A stretch of DNA of 64,000 nucleotides from Trichobilharzia szidati (Eukaryota; Platyhelminthes; Trematoda; Strigeidida; Schistosomatidae), in NCBI GenBank assembly GCA_944472155.2, contig OX235275.1, positions 55,755,228 through 55,819,227 on the forward strand, given 5' to 3'. The position numbers were made by a program, and so were the translations under genes. This document shows positions 12,172 through 22,199 of the stretch, piece after piece (position 1 is the stretch's first letter; each line of letters begins with the position of its first letter). The notes under the pieces are model-generated. The model was not told where the DNA came from. It made no database searches and worked only from the letters and a program-made list of their open reading frames with translations.

Positions 12172-12363
12172 TTACCAGGGCAAGGAAAGACTAATAACTG
12201 CTTCTTTCTGAACACCGAAATCTGGTTTCAAGCGTTTGATGGAAATTGCTTCGGCAAACTTGAGGAGAATCGAGCTCCTTTGTCTATTGATAATTTTAAA
12301 GGATTTCGCGATTTCCACCTCATGATCCGTATTGTCATGACCCGTCTCCTCGATATGGGTCAT
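12172..12363 (-). pseudogene. PLE tail (F1) with inverted partial copy
   Basis: The frame MTHIEETGHDNTDHEVEIAK then LKFAEAISIKRLKPD and EAVISLSLPW is the C-terminal end of an F1 GIY-YIG domain. The plus strand from 12357 to about 12465 is an inverted copy of 12240-12355, so the piece forms a palindrome centred near 12357. Only the last 60 residues of the polyprotein survive. Confidence 0.8.
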
Positions 12364-12789
12364 GAGGTGAAAATCGCGAAATCCTTTTTTAAATTATCAA
12401 TAGACAAAGGAACTCGATTCTCCTCAAGTTTGCCGAAGCAATTTCCATCAAACGCTTGTTCATTTCTAATGTGAATGTATGATGCATGTCTCTCCTTTGA
12501 AAATGTACACACCAGAAGTAAAGCAACTGATGGAATTGTGTCAATGTGAGAGATTAGATGGGAAAAACGGAATTTCAACATTAGTAGTGACACTTTCAAA
12601 GTATTCTTCTGCTCATTCACTTTATAGTAAGTAGTATAACCATGACAGAGAGACTAATTTTTTAATGAATCGAGAAAGTATATCGCATTTCAGGCACTGA
12701 AGGTTGTTCACACTTAATAAGCTGGCTAGTTAGCTCGCTCATGGGAAATTCCCATTGTAACATATAGAAAATCAAAACAGGTTGTGATT

Positions 12790-12825
12790 TAGCGAAGAGA
12801 CTCTTTTCAAAGAATTTATCATTAA
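12790..12825 (-). repeat. PLE terminal motif (F1), partial
   Basis: Reverse complement carries GAAAAGAGTCTCTTCGCT, the 3' half of the F1 hammerhead-like motif. The 5' half is missing. Confidence 0.6.
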
Positions 12826-12867
12826 ATCACGAAAAATACCCATTTATTCATAAGTAAAAACACAGTT

Positions 12868-12917
12868 TTTGTTCAGTGAAGAAATTTCTTTTCAATGACT
12901 TCATTTTCAAGCTGTAT
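12868..12917 (-). ncRNA. Hammerhead-like PLE end motif (F1), antisense upstream copy
   Basis: Reverse complement reads ACAGCTTGAAAATGAAGTC, a GAAA box, the hairpin AGAAATTTCT and then TCAC. It lies just before the PLE fragment at 12918 and is an inverted copy of the one at 13949-13998. Confidence 0.55.
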
Positions 12918-13640
12918 ACTAACTTCAACAGTTGGGTACCGTTAGGGAGAAAGAGAAATCTTATTCATTCCTTATGCTCCAGAATTCGTAAAATCTGTTC
13001 TGCAGAGACAATCGATAGTGAACTAGATATGCTTCGATCAAATCTCCTTAATAATGGTTATCCTACAAGGTTTATCGAACGCAACATCAAGAAAGAACAC
13101 GCCCCCAGACAAATTACAGTGCCAAAGAAGAAACTGTTTATGAGTCTGGCATTCAAAGGTGACACCATTTCGGAATTGATTAAAAATCGTTTATCTAAAT
13201 GTATTAAACGTACTTTTCCTGCAGCTGACTTACAACTAGTTTTTACCAGCCGAAATATGATTAGACAATGCGTCAAGGATAGATTACCGCTTTTGTCCAC
13301 ATCTATGTGTATTTACTCTTTTACCTGCTCTTGTGGAGCTGTTTATATTGGACGTTGTAAGCGTAATCTCCGAAAACGTGTAGCTGAACACTATCCAGTC
13401 TAGTTAATGAAAGGCGAACGTAGAACTGCGAAGTCGTCTATCTGTGATCACCTGTTAGAGTCAGGTCATTTAGCCCCACGTGATTAATCTTTCAAAGTTA
13501 TCTACATGGCAAAGTCGAATCAATCCAAAAGTTTACGTTTTCTTCACTTATGCATAGTCGAAGCTTTAGCTATACATGAACAGAAACCTAAATTATGTGT
13601 TCAAAAACGTTTTGTCAAACCCCTTTCTTTACCTTGATCA
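12918..13640 (+). pseudogene. PLE C-terminal third (F1) with GIY-YIG
   Basis: The open frame runs to 13403: a linker (IRKICSAETIDSELDMLR), then RNIKKEHAPRQITVPKKKLF, then the endonuclease start CSCGAVYIGRCKRNLRKR. After a stop, a second frame continues with SSICDHLLESGHLAPRD and, near the end, EALAIHEQKPKLCVQKRF. The reverse transcriptase is absent, so this is a 5'-truncated copy. It is flanked by inverted copies of the end motif (12868-12917 and 13949-13998). Confidence 0.85.
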
Positions 13641-13948
13641 TAGTAATGTTCTTTCTAGTTTTTACTTTTTTTATTTTACCACTTGAATTCTTCCCACTTC
13701 ACTTCACATCTTCATTCATACCGTAATCGTACTCTTATTTTTTAAAATTTTTAGACAACACTTGACATTTTTAGAACATTTTTGATTTCAATTCACTTAT
13801 AAAACAATCTTTAATAATTTTGTAATTCATCCACTTCAACTCTAGCCCTTATAACATTTTAATTATAGTTATTCTTACCACATGCATGTATATTGACTGA
13901 GCAATTATTTAGTGCCACTTAATGACCTTTCCTGTAATATAAATATGA

Positions 13949-13998
13949 CTGTACAGCTTGAAAATGAAGTCGTTGAAAAGAAATTTCTTCGCTGAACA
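13949..13998 (+). ncRNA. Hammerhead-like PLE end motif (F1), sense
   Basis: GTACAGCTTGAAAATGAAG, then GTTGAAA, the perfect hairpin AGAAATTTCT, TC and GCTG. GCTG can pair with CAGC at the start, giving a hammerhead-like order. It lies about 310 bases downstream of the PLE frame it follows. Confidence 0.6.
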
Positions 13999-14038
13999 AA
14001 AACTGTGTTTTTACTTATAATTCATCAAGAACACAATA

Positions 14039-14092
14039 TTCAGCGAAGAGACTCTTTTCAACGAATTTATTATCAAGCTGTACAATCGTATA
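14039..14092 (-). ncRNA. Hammerhead-like PLE end motif (F1)
   Basis: On the minus strand: GTACAGCTTGATAATAAATT, then GTTGAAA, hairpin AGAGTCTCT, TC and GCTG. It is the sense copy for the minus-strand PLE tail at 14500-14712, whose 3' flank runs toward it. Confidence 0.6.
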
Positions 14093-14499
14093 TATATATA
14101 TATATGGTTTTTAAGAAATTATATCCGGTGAGGGAATTTAGTCAAATGTGTGAATACATGAAATAGTAATAGGATGAAATGCAATTAAAATATTTGTGAT
14201 TATAATCATAGTTTAATGTCAAGTGGCAAAATAATTAATGTCGTATATAGAATAATACATAAGGTGTATAGATTTTGGAAAAGGGTACATAATTATAAGA
14301 TTAATAGACGAACATAAAATGTTACATAACATGGTATGAAATTTGATAAGATAGAATTCAATATTGTAAAAATGAAAATGAATAATTTTGGGTTTAAAAT
14401 GTCAAGTGGGTCAAGTGGAAAAGATTCAGAGTGAGAATAGTAATAATAATAATAATCGTAGTAATACGGGAAGAGTACATAGAATAACTAAATAAGCAG

Positions 14500-14712
14500 A
14501 ATAAATAAATGTCTATCCCTCTACGGCCAAGGCAGAAGTAGGGATTGTACATACTTCTTTTGTACACAGAGGTCTGACTTAAAGTCATGAATTTCCAAGG
14601 CCTCAGCTGTCTTTAGAAGTCTGTGACGAAGAAAACGCGGGAAGTTAGGATGGATTCTATATATGATCTTAAAATCATGATCAGGGTTAACAGAGTGACA
14701 GAGTGCTCTACC
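14500..14712 (-). pseudogene. PLE tail (F1)
   Basis: Minus strand encodes a GIY-YIG C-terminus: PDHDFKIIYRIHPNFPRF, then LLKTAEALEIHDFKSDLC and VQKKYVQSLLLPWP. It begins abruptly at 14712. Beyond that point an inverted copy of its own 3' flank starts. Confidence 0.8.
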
Positions 14713-15185
14713 AATTTTTCATTTTTCATTTTGTCTATTCGATTTGTATTCTCTTCCTTTATTACAGTATCAATTGTTTCTGCTACTATTCTCACTTTGA
14801 ACTGTCCCCGGTATTATTTCACTTGTTCCACTTGTAGTTGTAAATCAATTCTGTTTCGCAATGTTAAATTCTATGCTAACAAATTTCACACAATATTACG
14901 TAACGTTTTTATTTTTATTCCATTTGTCTACTAATCCTATAATTGCACACCTTTTTCAAGTTCTATCAATCCTATGAATTATTCTATATATGACATTAAT
15001 TTGCTTTGCCACTTGATATTTAACTATGTTTATAATCACAAACATTTTAGTTTTAATTGCATTTCATACTCCTACCATTATTATTATTTTATTCATTCAC
15101 ACCTATGATTCAATTCCCTCACCGGATATAACTGCTTAATTAGTACTCAACTATGATTTTTCGATTGGCACAAATCCTAATGAAG
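14713..15185. repeat. Inverted copy of the PLE F1 3' flank
   Basis: Blocks such as TCACACAATATTACGTAACG and CCCTCACCGGATATAACT are the same sequence that follows F1 coding ends at 44795-45195 and, inverted, 14110-14500. The PLE tail therefore sits between inverted pseudo-LTRs. Confidence 0.7.
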
Positions 15186-15189
15186 CTAA

Positions 15190-15855
15190 CAGTATGTTAG
15201 ATAGAGTAATAATAATAATAGGAAAGACTTTGTAAAGAGAAGAGGTAAGGGAAGGGAAATTATAAAGGTGAAATAAACTCAAAGTGTCCTCTACCAGGGT
15301 AGATGATTTAAGCTAACTGCTGCTGCTGCTGTCTCCTTTTGTACACATAGATCCATCCGCCTTCTCTAATCTGATTGTGCAGGCTCCACTGAAACCCCAA
15401 AAGCTTTTTCTCTACTACCCAGCTTATTAAAAAAACTACAAAGTTTCCACTCATCATCATCGTCACCGTATGATCACAGTCCAATAAACGGCGTGTGTGT
15501 GGGGCAGCTGGGCTCCTCTGGTGGATGTCATTATGAGTACTGGAAAGCCATTTAGGAAACTGTTTTTGATATGATGTGATGAGGACCACCGATGTCTTAT
15601 TCTTTGCCTGTAGTTTGCAATATCTCCTTTGTTGATGCGTTAATGAGCAACAAATATATCAGCTGCAGAAATAGGTTCGTCTAATGGCTTTCTCCAAACG
15701 ACGTTTCACCAATGAAGTAACATTATCTGTCTTGAAACGTATCTTTATGTATTAGGCCTTTTCGCTGGAAACAGTCTCTGATATTTCCTTTCTTTTCTTA
15801 TCTTTTGCAATGAGGAAACTAATAATAATGATAACATAAATAAGAGAGAATATAA
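15190..15855. other. No gene recognised
   Basis: Contains a short (CTG) run near 15318 and ordinary AT-rich sequence. It may hold decayed upstream parts of the PLE that becomes readable at 15860. Confidence 0.35.
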
Positions 15856-15859
15856 GACA

Positions 15860-16370
15860 TCTACAGTTCTATCATATAAGGAGGGAACATCTGAGAACCT
15901 CCCTACGTAGGATTCTTAATAAAGCAGGAATTAGGGTGATGGCGTTTAAATCTATAAACTCACTACTCAGATAGGACAAGCTCTGTAGGTGTAAGGACCT
16001 TTGTCGGTTGACCCAATTAGACAAAATAATATAATTTACAAAATACCTTGCAATGACTGAGAGTGAGATCAAGTACATAGGTCAGACTAGCAGATCCGTG
16101 GTAGTCAAATTTTCTGTCAGAACATAAGAATTTAGCTAAGGTTAAGATGATTGACCCCACTCGAGAAGATAAGTAATTTAGAAGAAAAAAACACGACCTC
16201 AAAATAGGGTGGGAGAGGGTTAAAATTCTAAAATGTAATGTAGGTAGGTGGAGAGAGAGAGAGACACGGGTATTGATTACTGGATCTTTGTTCATCGGAA
16301 AATCTACACCCAACACGTGCAATAGGAATTAGTCATATTAATATATGTGTAAAACTTGGGCACTGTGGTA
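15860..16370 (+). pseudogene. PLE remnant (F3), linker and GIY-YIG
   Basis: Reads YHIRREHLRTSLRRILNKAG then IRVMAFKSINSLL, the conserved stretch before the endonuclease. It continues with ESEIKYIGQTSRSVVVKF, the GIY-YIG core, and later IFVHRKIYTQHVQ. Stops and frame changes show it is dead. Its close relatives are at 466-722 and 18411-18735. Confidence 0.75.
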
Positions 16371-16384
16371 GTAAGTAATCCCAT

Positions 16385-16962
16385 ATTAGTTTGTTTATTA
16401 GATATATTTATGACGGCGAATAAAAGGTGATAATCATTTCCAACTAGATATGGTTATACGAGAGGCTTAGAAACAAAATTACGCAGGATTACAACGGATA
16501 TCAAGTGTGTAAAAATGAGCATGGAAACAAAATAATAATTTTCAACTTGAGATGGGAATCAGGAGGTGCGAATATAGATTACAAGAGCCTTAGAAACACA
16601 AAAAATTGCACAGGATTAAGATATAATTGTAAATTATTATTTTTTAAACGAATTATAAATGTGAACAGGAAAAGCATGGAAACAAACTTAAAATAACTGT
16701 TTTTATAACTGGAAAAAAAATAATGGGGTGAATCGAATGAAGACTGAGGGAGTAAGAATCACACACATAGCGGACGAGAAGGGATCAAAACACAAAAACA
16801 AAAACAAAAACGGAAGCTAAGGTAACATACCGAGCTAAGTCCATGGTAGTTGTAGAGGTTGGACTAATTTCTTTTGGACGCACAGCTCCGGCTTCTCGAT
16901 GCATATTGCGAGTGCTTCTGCAGTACAGAGAAGTCGGAAACAAACTGCTTTCGGTAGGTTTC
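16385..16962. repeat. Left arm of a palindrome, including repeat Z
   Basis: Reverse complement of 17611-18172 at near identity. The outer part (16385-16705) is repeat Z, with a third copy at 50413-50870. The inner part holds an open stretch ending in VFVFVFVF on both arms. The inner part also has an exon-like segment between TGTACTGCAG and CG|GTATGT signals. The centre of the palindrome is filled by the RTE-C piece. Confidence 0.85.
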
Positions 16963-17575
16963 ATCATCATCATCATCAGTCCCTTGACTTTCGTCGTGGG
17001 GGTGCTATGACAGTTCGCGCTATCAGTCTTCGCCATTCTTCTCGGTTCAATGCTATTTTCTGTGGCGTATCCAAGGGCATTTCAGTCCACTCTTTTATGT
17101 TGTCAAGCCAGCTCTTATTCGGTCGACCTCTCTTTCGTGCTCCTCCTACTGTGCCTTGTAGAATCGTTTTGGACAATGTGTCATGTCTTACCGTGTGGCC
17201 GAACCATTGTAGTTTCCGTTTCTTTACGATTGAAAGGAGTGGTTCCTGTTTTCCTGCCAGTCTATGGACCTGGTGTAAGACATATTCATTAGTTTTCCTT
17301 TCAAGGTAACTTATTCCTTGGATCCTTCTATAGCTTTTGTTTTCGAAGGCTTGTATTCTTCTTTCTGTCTCTGCATTCAGGGTCCAGCTCTCACATCCAT
17401 ATAGGAATACAGAGAGGACCAGTGACGAGTAGAGTTTCATTTTTGCTGAGACGCTGATGTTGCTCTTCCATATTTTCCCTAACTTGGACATGGTGGCAGA
17501 GGCTAGGTTAAGTCGAATTTTTATTTCCTTAATGGACCTTCCATCTTTTGTTAGGGTAGACCCAAGGTTTCAAAG
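16963..17575 (-). pseudogene. RTE-C retrotransposon 3' end
   Basis: A 171-residue open frame plus upstream sequence encodes the C-terminal part of a LINE polyprotein: GSTLTKDGRSIKEIKIRL, LYGCESWTLNAETERRIQAF, LQWFGHTVRHDTLSKTI, GRPNKSWLDNIKEWT. It ends at APPRRKSRD with a (TGA)n tail at 16963-16977, typical of RTE 3' ends. The wording differs clearly from RTE-A and RTE-B here and resembles elements widespread in molluscs and other invertebrates. The copy is 5'-truncated but otherwise unbroken, so it looks young. Confidence 0.8.
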
Positions 17576-17610
17576 TAATTTCTTTCAAAGTAATTTACAA
17601 AGTCAACAGA

Positions 17611-18172
17611 AACCTACCGAAAGCAGTTTGTTTCCGACTTCTCTGTACTGCAGAAGCACTCGCAATATGCATCGAGAAGCCGGAGCTGTGCGTCCAAAAG
17701 AAATTAGTCCAACCTCTACAACTACCATGGACTTAGCTCGGTATGTTACCTTAGCTTCCGTTTTTGTTTTTGTTTTTGTGTTTTGATCCCTTCTCGTCCG
17801 CTATGTGTGTGATTCTTACTCCCTCAGTCTTCATTCGATTCACCCCATTATTTTTTTTCCAGTTATAAAAACAGTTATTTTAAGTTTGTTTCCATGCTTT
17901 TCCTGTTCACATTTATAATTCGTTTAAAAAATAATAATTTACAATTATATCTTAATCCTGTGCAATTTTTTGTGTTTCTAAGGCTCTTGTAATCTATATT
18001 CGCACCTCCTGATTCCCATCTCAAGTTGAAAATTATTATTTTGTTTCCATGCTCATTTTTACACACTTGATATCCGTTGTAATCCTGCGTAATTTTGTTT
18101 CTAAGCCTCTCGTATAACCATATCTAGTTGGAAATGATTATCACCTTTTATTCGCCGTCATAATTATGTAGA
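17611..18172. repeat. Right arm of the palindrome with repeat Z
   Basis: Mirror of 16385-16962. Together the arms could fold into a stem of more than 550 bp with the RTE-C piece as the loop. Confidence 0.85.
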
Positions 18173-18247
18173 ATCAAACAAGAATTGTCTCCATGTAAAA
18201 TTATATTAGATATATCACTCACAGTGAGTGAAACAGTATTGTTATTT

Positions 18248-18301
18248 ACTGGATGACAAAGTTTCGAACAAAATTTATTGCTGTTCATAATTATATCATC
18301 A
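18248..18301 (-). ncRNA. Hammerhead-like motif (F3), antisense upstream copy
   Basis: Minus strand: GATGAT, ATAATTAT, helix GAAC...GTTC, GAAA, CTTTGTC, ATCC. It is an inverted copy of the sense motif at 18795-18855 and lies upstream of the F3 PLE tail. Confidence 0.5.
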
Positions 18302-18360
18302 ATTATAATCACATGACTTCGAAACTTGAGTTTTATAGTTTTCTTTGTCCTCTCCTATTT

Positions 18361-18470
18361 GCTCGGCTAGTCTGACTGCCCCTGTTCTACTACTTTGACC
18401 TATGTATTGTCAGATCAAATACATAGGTCAAAGTAGTAGAACAGGGGCAGTCAGTCAGAATAGCCGAGCA
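18361..18470. repeat. Short palindrome in GIY-YIG coding sequence
   Basis: The segment 18361-18408 (GCTCGGCTAG...) is mirrored by 18419-18470 with few differences around a spacer of about 10 bases. The right half encodes YIGQSSRTGAV. Confidence 0.8.
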
Positions 18471-18735
18471 TAAAAACCTAGCAGCAAAATCTAGATTAGT
18501 TGGCCCAAATAAGATAAGAAATCTAGAGAATAGTTGAGCTATAGCACTGACTACATGCAATTACACACAACCATACAATAGGATGGGATAGGATGACAGT
18601 TTTAAAGTCTAATGTAACAGCAAGCTGGAGGGAGAGATTGATAAATGGAGCTTTATTTATAGAATCAACTGCAAACACGTGTAATAGGAATAATTCAACA
18701 CCTGTCCCCGATATCTGGAAAATTCTGCTACCCCA
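18411..18735 (+). pseudogene. PLE tail (F3), GIY-YIG
   Basis: KYIGQSSRTGAV, then after a frame change VRIAEHKNLAAKSRLVGPNK and MTVLKSNVTASWRERLINGA, ending LFIESTANTCNRNNSTPVPD and IWKI. The last 48 residues form an open frame (from 18593). This is the C-terminus of a PLE endonuclease, the best F3 copy here. Confidence 0.8.
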
Positions 18736-18794
18736 ACGAAGACAAATAGGAGAGAACAAAAAAAACTATAAAACCCTAGTTTCGAAGTCGTGTG

Positions 18795-18860
18795 ATCATA
18801 ATTGATAATATGATTATGAACAGCAATAAATTTTGTTCGAAACTTTGTCATCCAGTAAAT
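18795..18860 (+). ncRNA. Hammerhead-like motif (F3), sense
   Basis: ATGATTAT, helix GAAC...GTTC, GAAA, then A-C-UUU-G-U with C before the predicted cut, and ATCCAG. The order is that of a hammerhead, but the core differs from CUGANGA. It lies about 60 bases downstream of the F3 tail. Confidence 0.5.
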
Positions 18861-18994
18861 AATAATACTGTTTCACTCACTGTGTGATACATCTAATAAA
18901 CAAACTAATAGGGAATGACTAATCACTCATACTACCAATCAAGTCAAGCGATGGGAAATAGTGATGGAATTATATCAACGAAGTTAGAAAGTTG

Positions 18995-19048
18995 TGTGAT
19001 ATGATTATGAGCAGCAATAAATTGTGCTCGAAACGTGTGGTCATCAGT
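18995..19048 (+). ncRNA. Hammerhead-like motif (F3), second sense copy
   Basis: TGAT, ATGATTAT, helix GAGC...GCTC, GAAA, CGTGTGGTC, ATCA. TGAT can pair with ATCA as helix I. Compared with 18795, the middle helix changed on both sides (GAAC/GTTC to GAGC/GCTC), so pairing is kept. Confidence 0.55.
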
Positions 19049-19149
19049 AAATATTACTGTATAACCAACCACACTGTGAGAATTTATCCAAATAAATTTT
19101 ACTCACACAATGGACTTATACTCTACTGCAGTGCACAAGTTCTATACTT

Positions 19150-19800
19150 ATATTAATTCTAAACTTTTCCGAATGCCCGTTTCTGACTAGTTGTCCTCCC
19201 CACCGTCAAGAATTTCTCTTCGTAGTCTAGTCTGCTACTTGAACTTATCCTTTCTTCTTGCTGTATCGAATAATGTTCTAAAGAGACTCCCTTTCTATTG
19301 GACTAGGACGAAGCTATTGAAATGTACAAATTGTCCCGTTCAAGTTGGCTTTCTATAAATCGATTTCTCTACAGTTCCATCAGCCCGTTGAAGCAGATTC
19401 ACTTCTAAGAGATGTGTAGCATCATTATCTTTATGTTCCGCTGTAAATTTTACACTGGCGTGGCACGAATTAAATTCTTCTGACATTATCTCGACTTCGA
19501 CCTTATCTATGTCTGCATACTATGAATATGTCGTCCATATACTGCAGATATTATATGTCAGCCTTTCCTGTACAATCCTTTAATGCAGTATATTCTAAGC
19601 TTGTCAGAGACGACATATCTGCAAAACAGGGGCGCTAATCGACTTCGCATTTGAAAATAGAATTCGTTATTGAACGCAAACTGTACCGCCTTAGGACAGA
19701 CAGAGTAACAGTAACTTACTCAGACAATGAATGCTTAGGTATAGGACATCCAGTTGCGCTACATCACAAACAGAGTCAATCTTTTCACTGCCAGTGACAC
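19150..19800 (-). pseudogene. PLE reverse transcriptase remnant
   Basis: On the minus strand, pieces such as HISLRSESASTG and YRKPT-like text followed by PIERESL match the region after the catalytic box of PLE polymerases. The upstream part covers a decayed palm. It is broken by many stops and is directly followed by repeat X. Confidence 0.5.
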
Positions 19801-20574
19801 ATTTGTGAAAAGTGAAATAACGTCAAGCAACACAAAGTGCTTCCCATCGGCGTCCAGTTCAGCAGACAGTGAGTCTGTACCTTCATCAATCTAAGTGTCT
19901 ATGACCTATATTGCATATATGAGCCATCGAACAACTTGATGAGGAATGTTGATGTGGTGTGGTGTGAGTGTAGGAGAGTACCCAGAAGAAATTGTGGTAC
20001 GCATGAATGAATTCACTGGCTTTTGGTATAAACAGCTTACAGAGGTGTAGACTCCCGAGCTAGTCTCCTCGATATGCTGAGAATTGATAGTTGGAGACGT
20101 TTTGTGACAGTTGCCAAACATTGTTCATTTATACGTCTGCGTAAATGTGTAGAGGTTGATGTGTCATTCAGTCAGCAAACCGTCTGTATTAGTACTGCCT
20201 GTCGTATTGTTCATCGAATAGCTAACCGTGGTCAAATGAAGATGTCATATGATTCTTCGATGATGTTACTAACTGTACATCCTCACACATCCTGTACTTC
20301 TTGTCAGAAATCGTGATGTTAAAATGCTATGCTTTAGTACTTCTACGTGATTCTCGACCGACCATTCTACTCACTGTCTACCTTAATATAATTCCTTAGT
20401 TCTACATATGTTTGCATTTTCATCCCGTTAGCTGTCATGTCTTGCCATACAGTTCAGTCCAGTCCAGTCTGGTCCAGTAGAGTACTCGAGGACTGAAATC
20501 CTTCTGCTTTTGTGCATTGTGTGTAATCATTGAGCTCTATTTTTATTGATTTATGATTTTTCTTAAATTTTAAT

Positions 20575-20765
20575 ATAGGTCGACTCCATAAAGTATCTTT
20601 TGATACAAGTATGAAATTTTCAGCATCTGATAGTGTTAGCCCAAATTTAGCAGGCCGACCATTGATATCGAGTGTGTGTCGGCTGGGGATCGAACCCCAG
20701 ACGATGTGCATGGTCGGCAAGCGTTCTAACCGCTGTGTCACCGACGCACAGTGTTTGCTGGTGGT
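20575..20765 (-). repeat. tRNA-derived SINE inside repeat X (right)
   Basis: Minus-strand copy of 10798-10985, with box B at 20687-20696 (GGATCGAACC on the plus strand). Confidence 0.75.
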
Positions 20766-20839
20766 AATTGTTCGATTTAAACATTCACAGAGAGGTGTCT
20801 TTTCCTCCTGCTTTCGATCACGAAACTGAGTGACTGCCA

Positions 20840-21190
20840 GATTCACTTGGGAATAAAGTGAATTTGGCAAAAGTGATAAATGACGCGATCGATAGATTCG
20901 CCGCAGACCGAACTGGTCTTGTGGATTATGCATTGGAATCTACTGGAGGAATCTACTTGCAGGAATTCGATACAAAAGCGTACACGGAATTTGCATTTCT
21001 GTCTAACATTTTCGGGTTACCCTTGACTCTTGTGATTAATTCTCCTATGTAAGTTAGTTTTCGTGAATCTGGTTTGTTTACGACTGTTGATTTCAGGTGT
21101 CAAAACGAGAATTCTGCAACGTGTGAGATTTATCCGATGACTGTTTTACTGACATTTCCACGTTACCATCTTATGTTAACTGAGGAGGCG
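20840..21190 (+). pseudogene. SUN-domain-like gene fragment, right copy
   Basis: An open frame reads INDAIDRFAADRTGLVDYAL, ESTGG, then TKAYTEFAFLSNIFGLPLTL and VINSP. This follows the start of SUN domains closely (ADRTGxVDYALES, then a FGxPLWyxSNSPR-like block). A donor TCCTAT|GTAAGT at 21048/21049 and an acceptor TTTCAG|GTGT at 21096/21097 bound a 48-nt intron, a typical schistosome mini-intron. The downstream piece ends at a stop near 21191. It keeps the frame better than the left copy and may be closer to a living parent gene outside the window. Confidence 0.55.
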
Positions 21191-21612
21191 TAAACACCTG
21201 ACAAAACTAACGAATGGGCAGGTTGTTGTTTTCATATATGGAAAGGAATGATTGCTTCGGCTGCAGGGAACCAAGAACCTGTAGCATCTGGTTATTTCGT
21301 CCAGTGCTGACAATGAAATCTCTGTTAGCTAAAGAACAACGTTAAATCACAAGCCATTTGATGATCTTACCACAATAACAAACAAGCTACTGAAATCGGA
21401 CTTAGTCAGTTGGATTTACACAAAAAATAGTAGCACAGAATTTTTAACAGACGTGTCTACACTTACTTCGGAAATGACTCCATTCGAGATAGTCGAAATT
21501 GTGCTTATTTCGATAGTTGTGCAGATGGTGAGAAAAGGTGTATTGTATTGGACGAGGTTTATTGTTTTGTTTATATTTAAGGCTGAGATGTTAAATAGCT
21601 ATGTGCATCGTT

Positions 21613-21932
21613 CCTAGTCTAATGGATAATGCTGTATAAGTGGGTGATTGGACTCAGCGGCAAAGGTCTTCCTAATAAACGTAAGTGGTTTTTTAAACAT
21701 GATTTGGTCCCTCACAAAATTAAGTTGTAGGCGTTAGTGATAAATAATGAACTCATTTAATGTGTTAGCTATAATGTCATGAACGGTTTGTACTTTGCAT
21801 CTATGGTATTAATATATCCAAAGCAAGTTCACTTTTAAAAGTTTAAAAAAAATCTGGCCATTGGGTGTATGCCATTCATAATTGTATTTCCCTATGAAAC
21901 AACGAAATACAAAACGAAATTAATGTGTTTAT
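21613..21932. other. No gene recognised
   Basis: AT-rich spacer after repeat X. The last bases run into the end of a PLE-like repeat that is inverted relative to 25600-25780. Confidence 0.4.
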
Positions 21933-21982
21933 ATTGACGTTTCGCTACTTAATGCTGCTGCTTATAGCTTTATCAAAGTTGT
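21933..21982 (-). ncRNA. Hammerhead-like motif (F4), sense for the minus-strand PLE
   Basis: Minus strand: TTTGATAAA, helix GCTAT...GTAGC, GAAA, CGTC, AATA. It lies downstream of the F4 PLE (24300-25545, minus). Core positions differ from CUGANGA at two sites. Confidence 0.5.
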
Positions 21983-22017
21983 ATTATTAAACCAGAATTT
22001 ACAAAATCCACTCAGCC

Positions 22018-22019
<2 letters not shown>

Positions 22020-22055
<36 letters not shown>
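22020..22055. repeat. (AT)n microsatellite
   Basis: Long run of TA dinucleotides. Confidence 0.9.
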
Positions 22056-22139
22056 AGAACTTAATCATCGTTCCTCAACATGGGGTAATTTTTTGTAACT
22101 TGAAAATCCCCATTCAGTCATATAAATGAAAAGAAGGCG

Positions 22140-22190
22140 TTCAGCGAAGAAACTCTTTTCAGCGAATTCATTCACATAGCTGTACAATCG
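22140..22190 (-). ncRNA. Hammerhead-like PLE end motif (F1), antisense upstream
   Basis: Minus strand: TACAGCTATGTGAATGAATT, CGCTGAAA, hairpin AGAGTTTCT, TC, GCTG. It forms the outer end of an inverted flank of the PLE tail at 22660. Confidence 0.6.
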
Positions 22191-22199
22191 CATTTATAT

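Larger units (their letters stand above)
19803..21612. repeat. Inverted repeat X, right arm (empty-site copy)
   Basis: Uninterrupted mirror of 6735-6878 plus 10103-11757. The junction at 21457-21460 shows where the gypsy element went in on the other arm. Holds its own SINE and SUN-like exons. Confidence 0.85.

Noticed and set aside
14394..14588. Minus-strand frame ending in hydrophobic repeats as a membrane peptide
   Set aside because: It is a shadow of the PLE C-terminus read in the wrong frame.
16785..17036. Frame ending in VFVFVFVF as a membrane protein
   Set aside because: The VF run is a translated (AAAAAC)n-type repeat and the frame is duplicated by the palindrome, so it is not evidence of a real protein.
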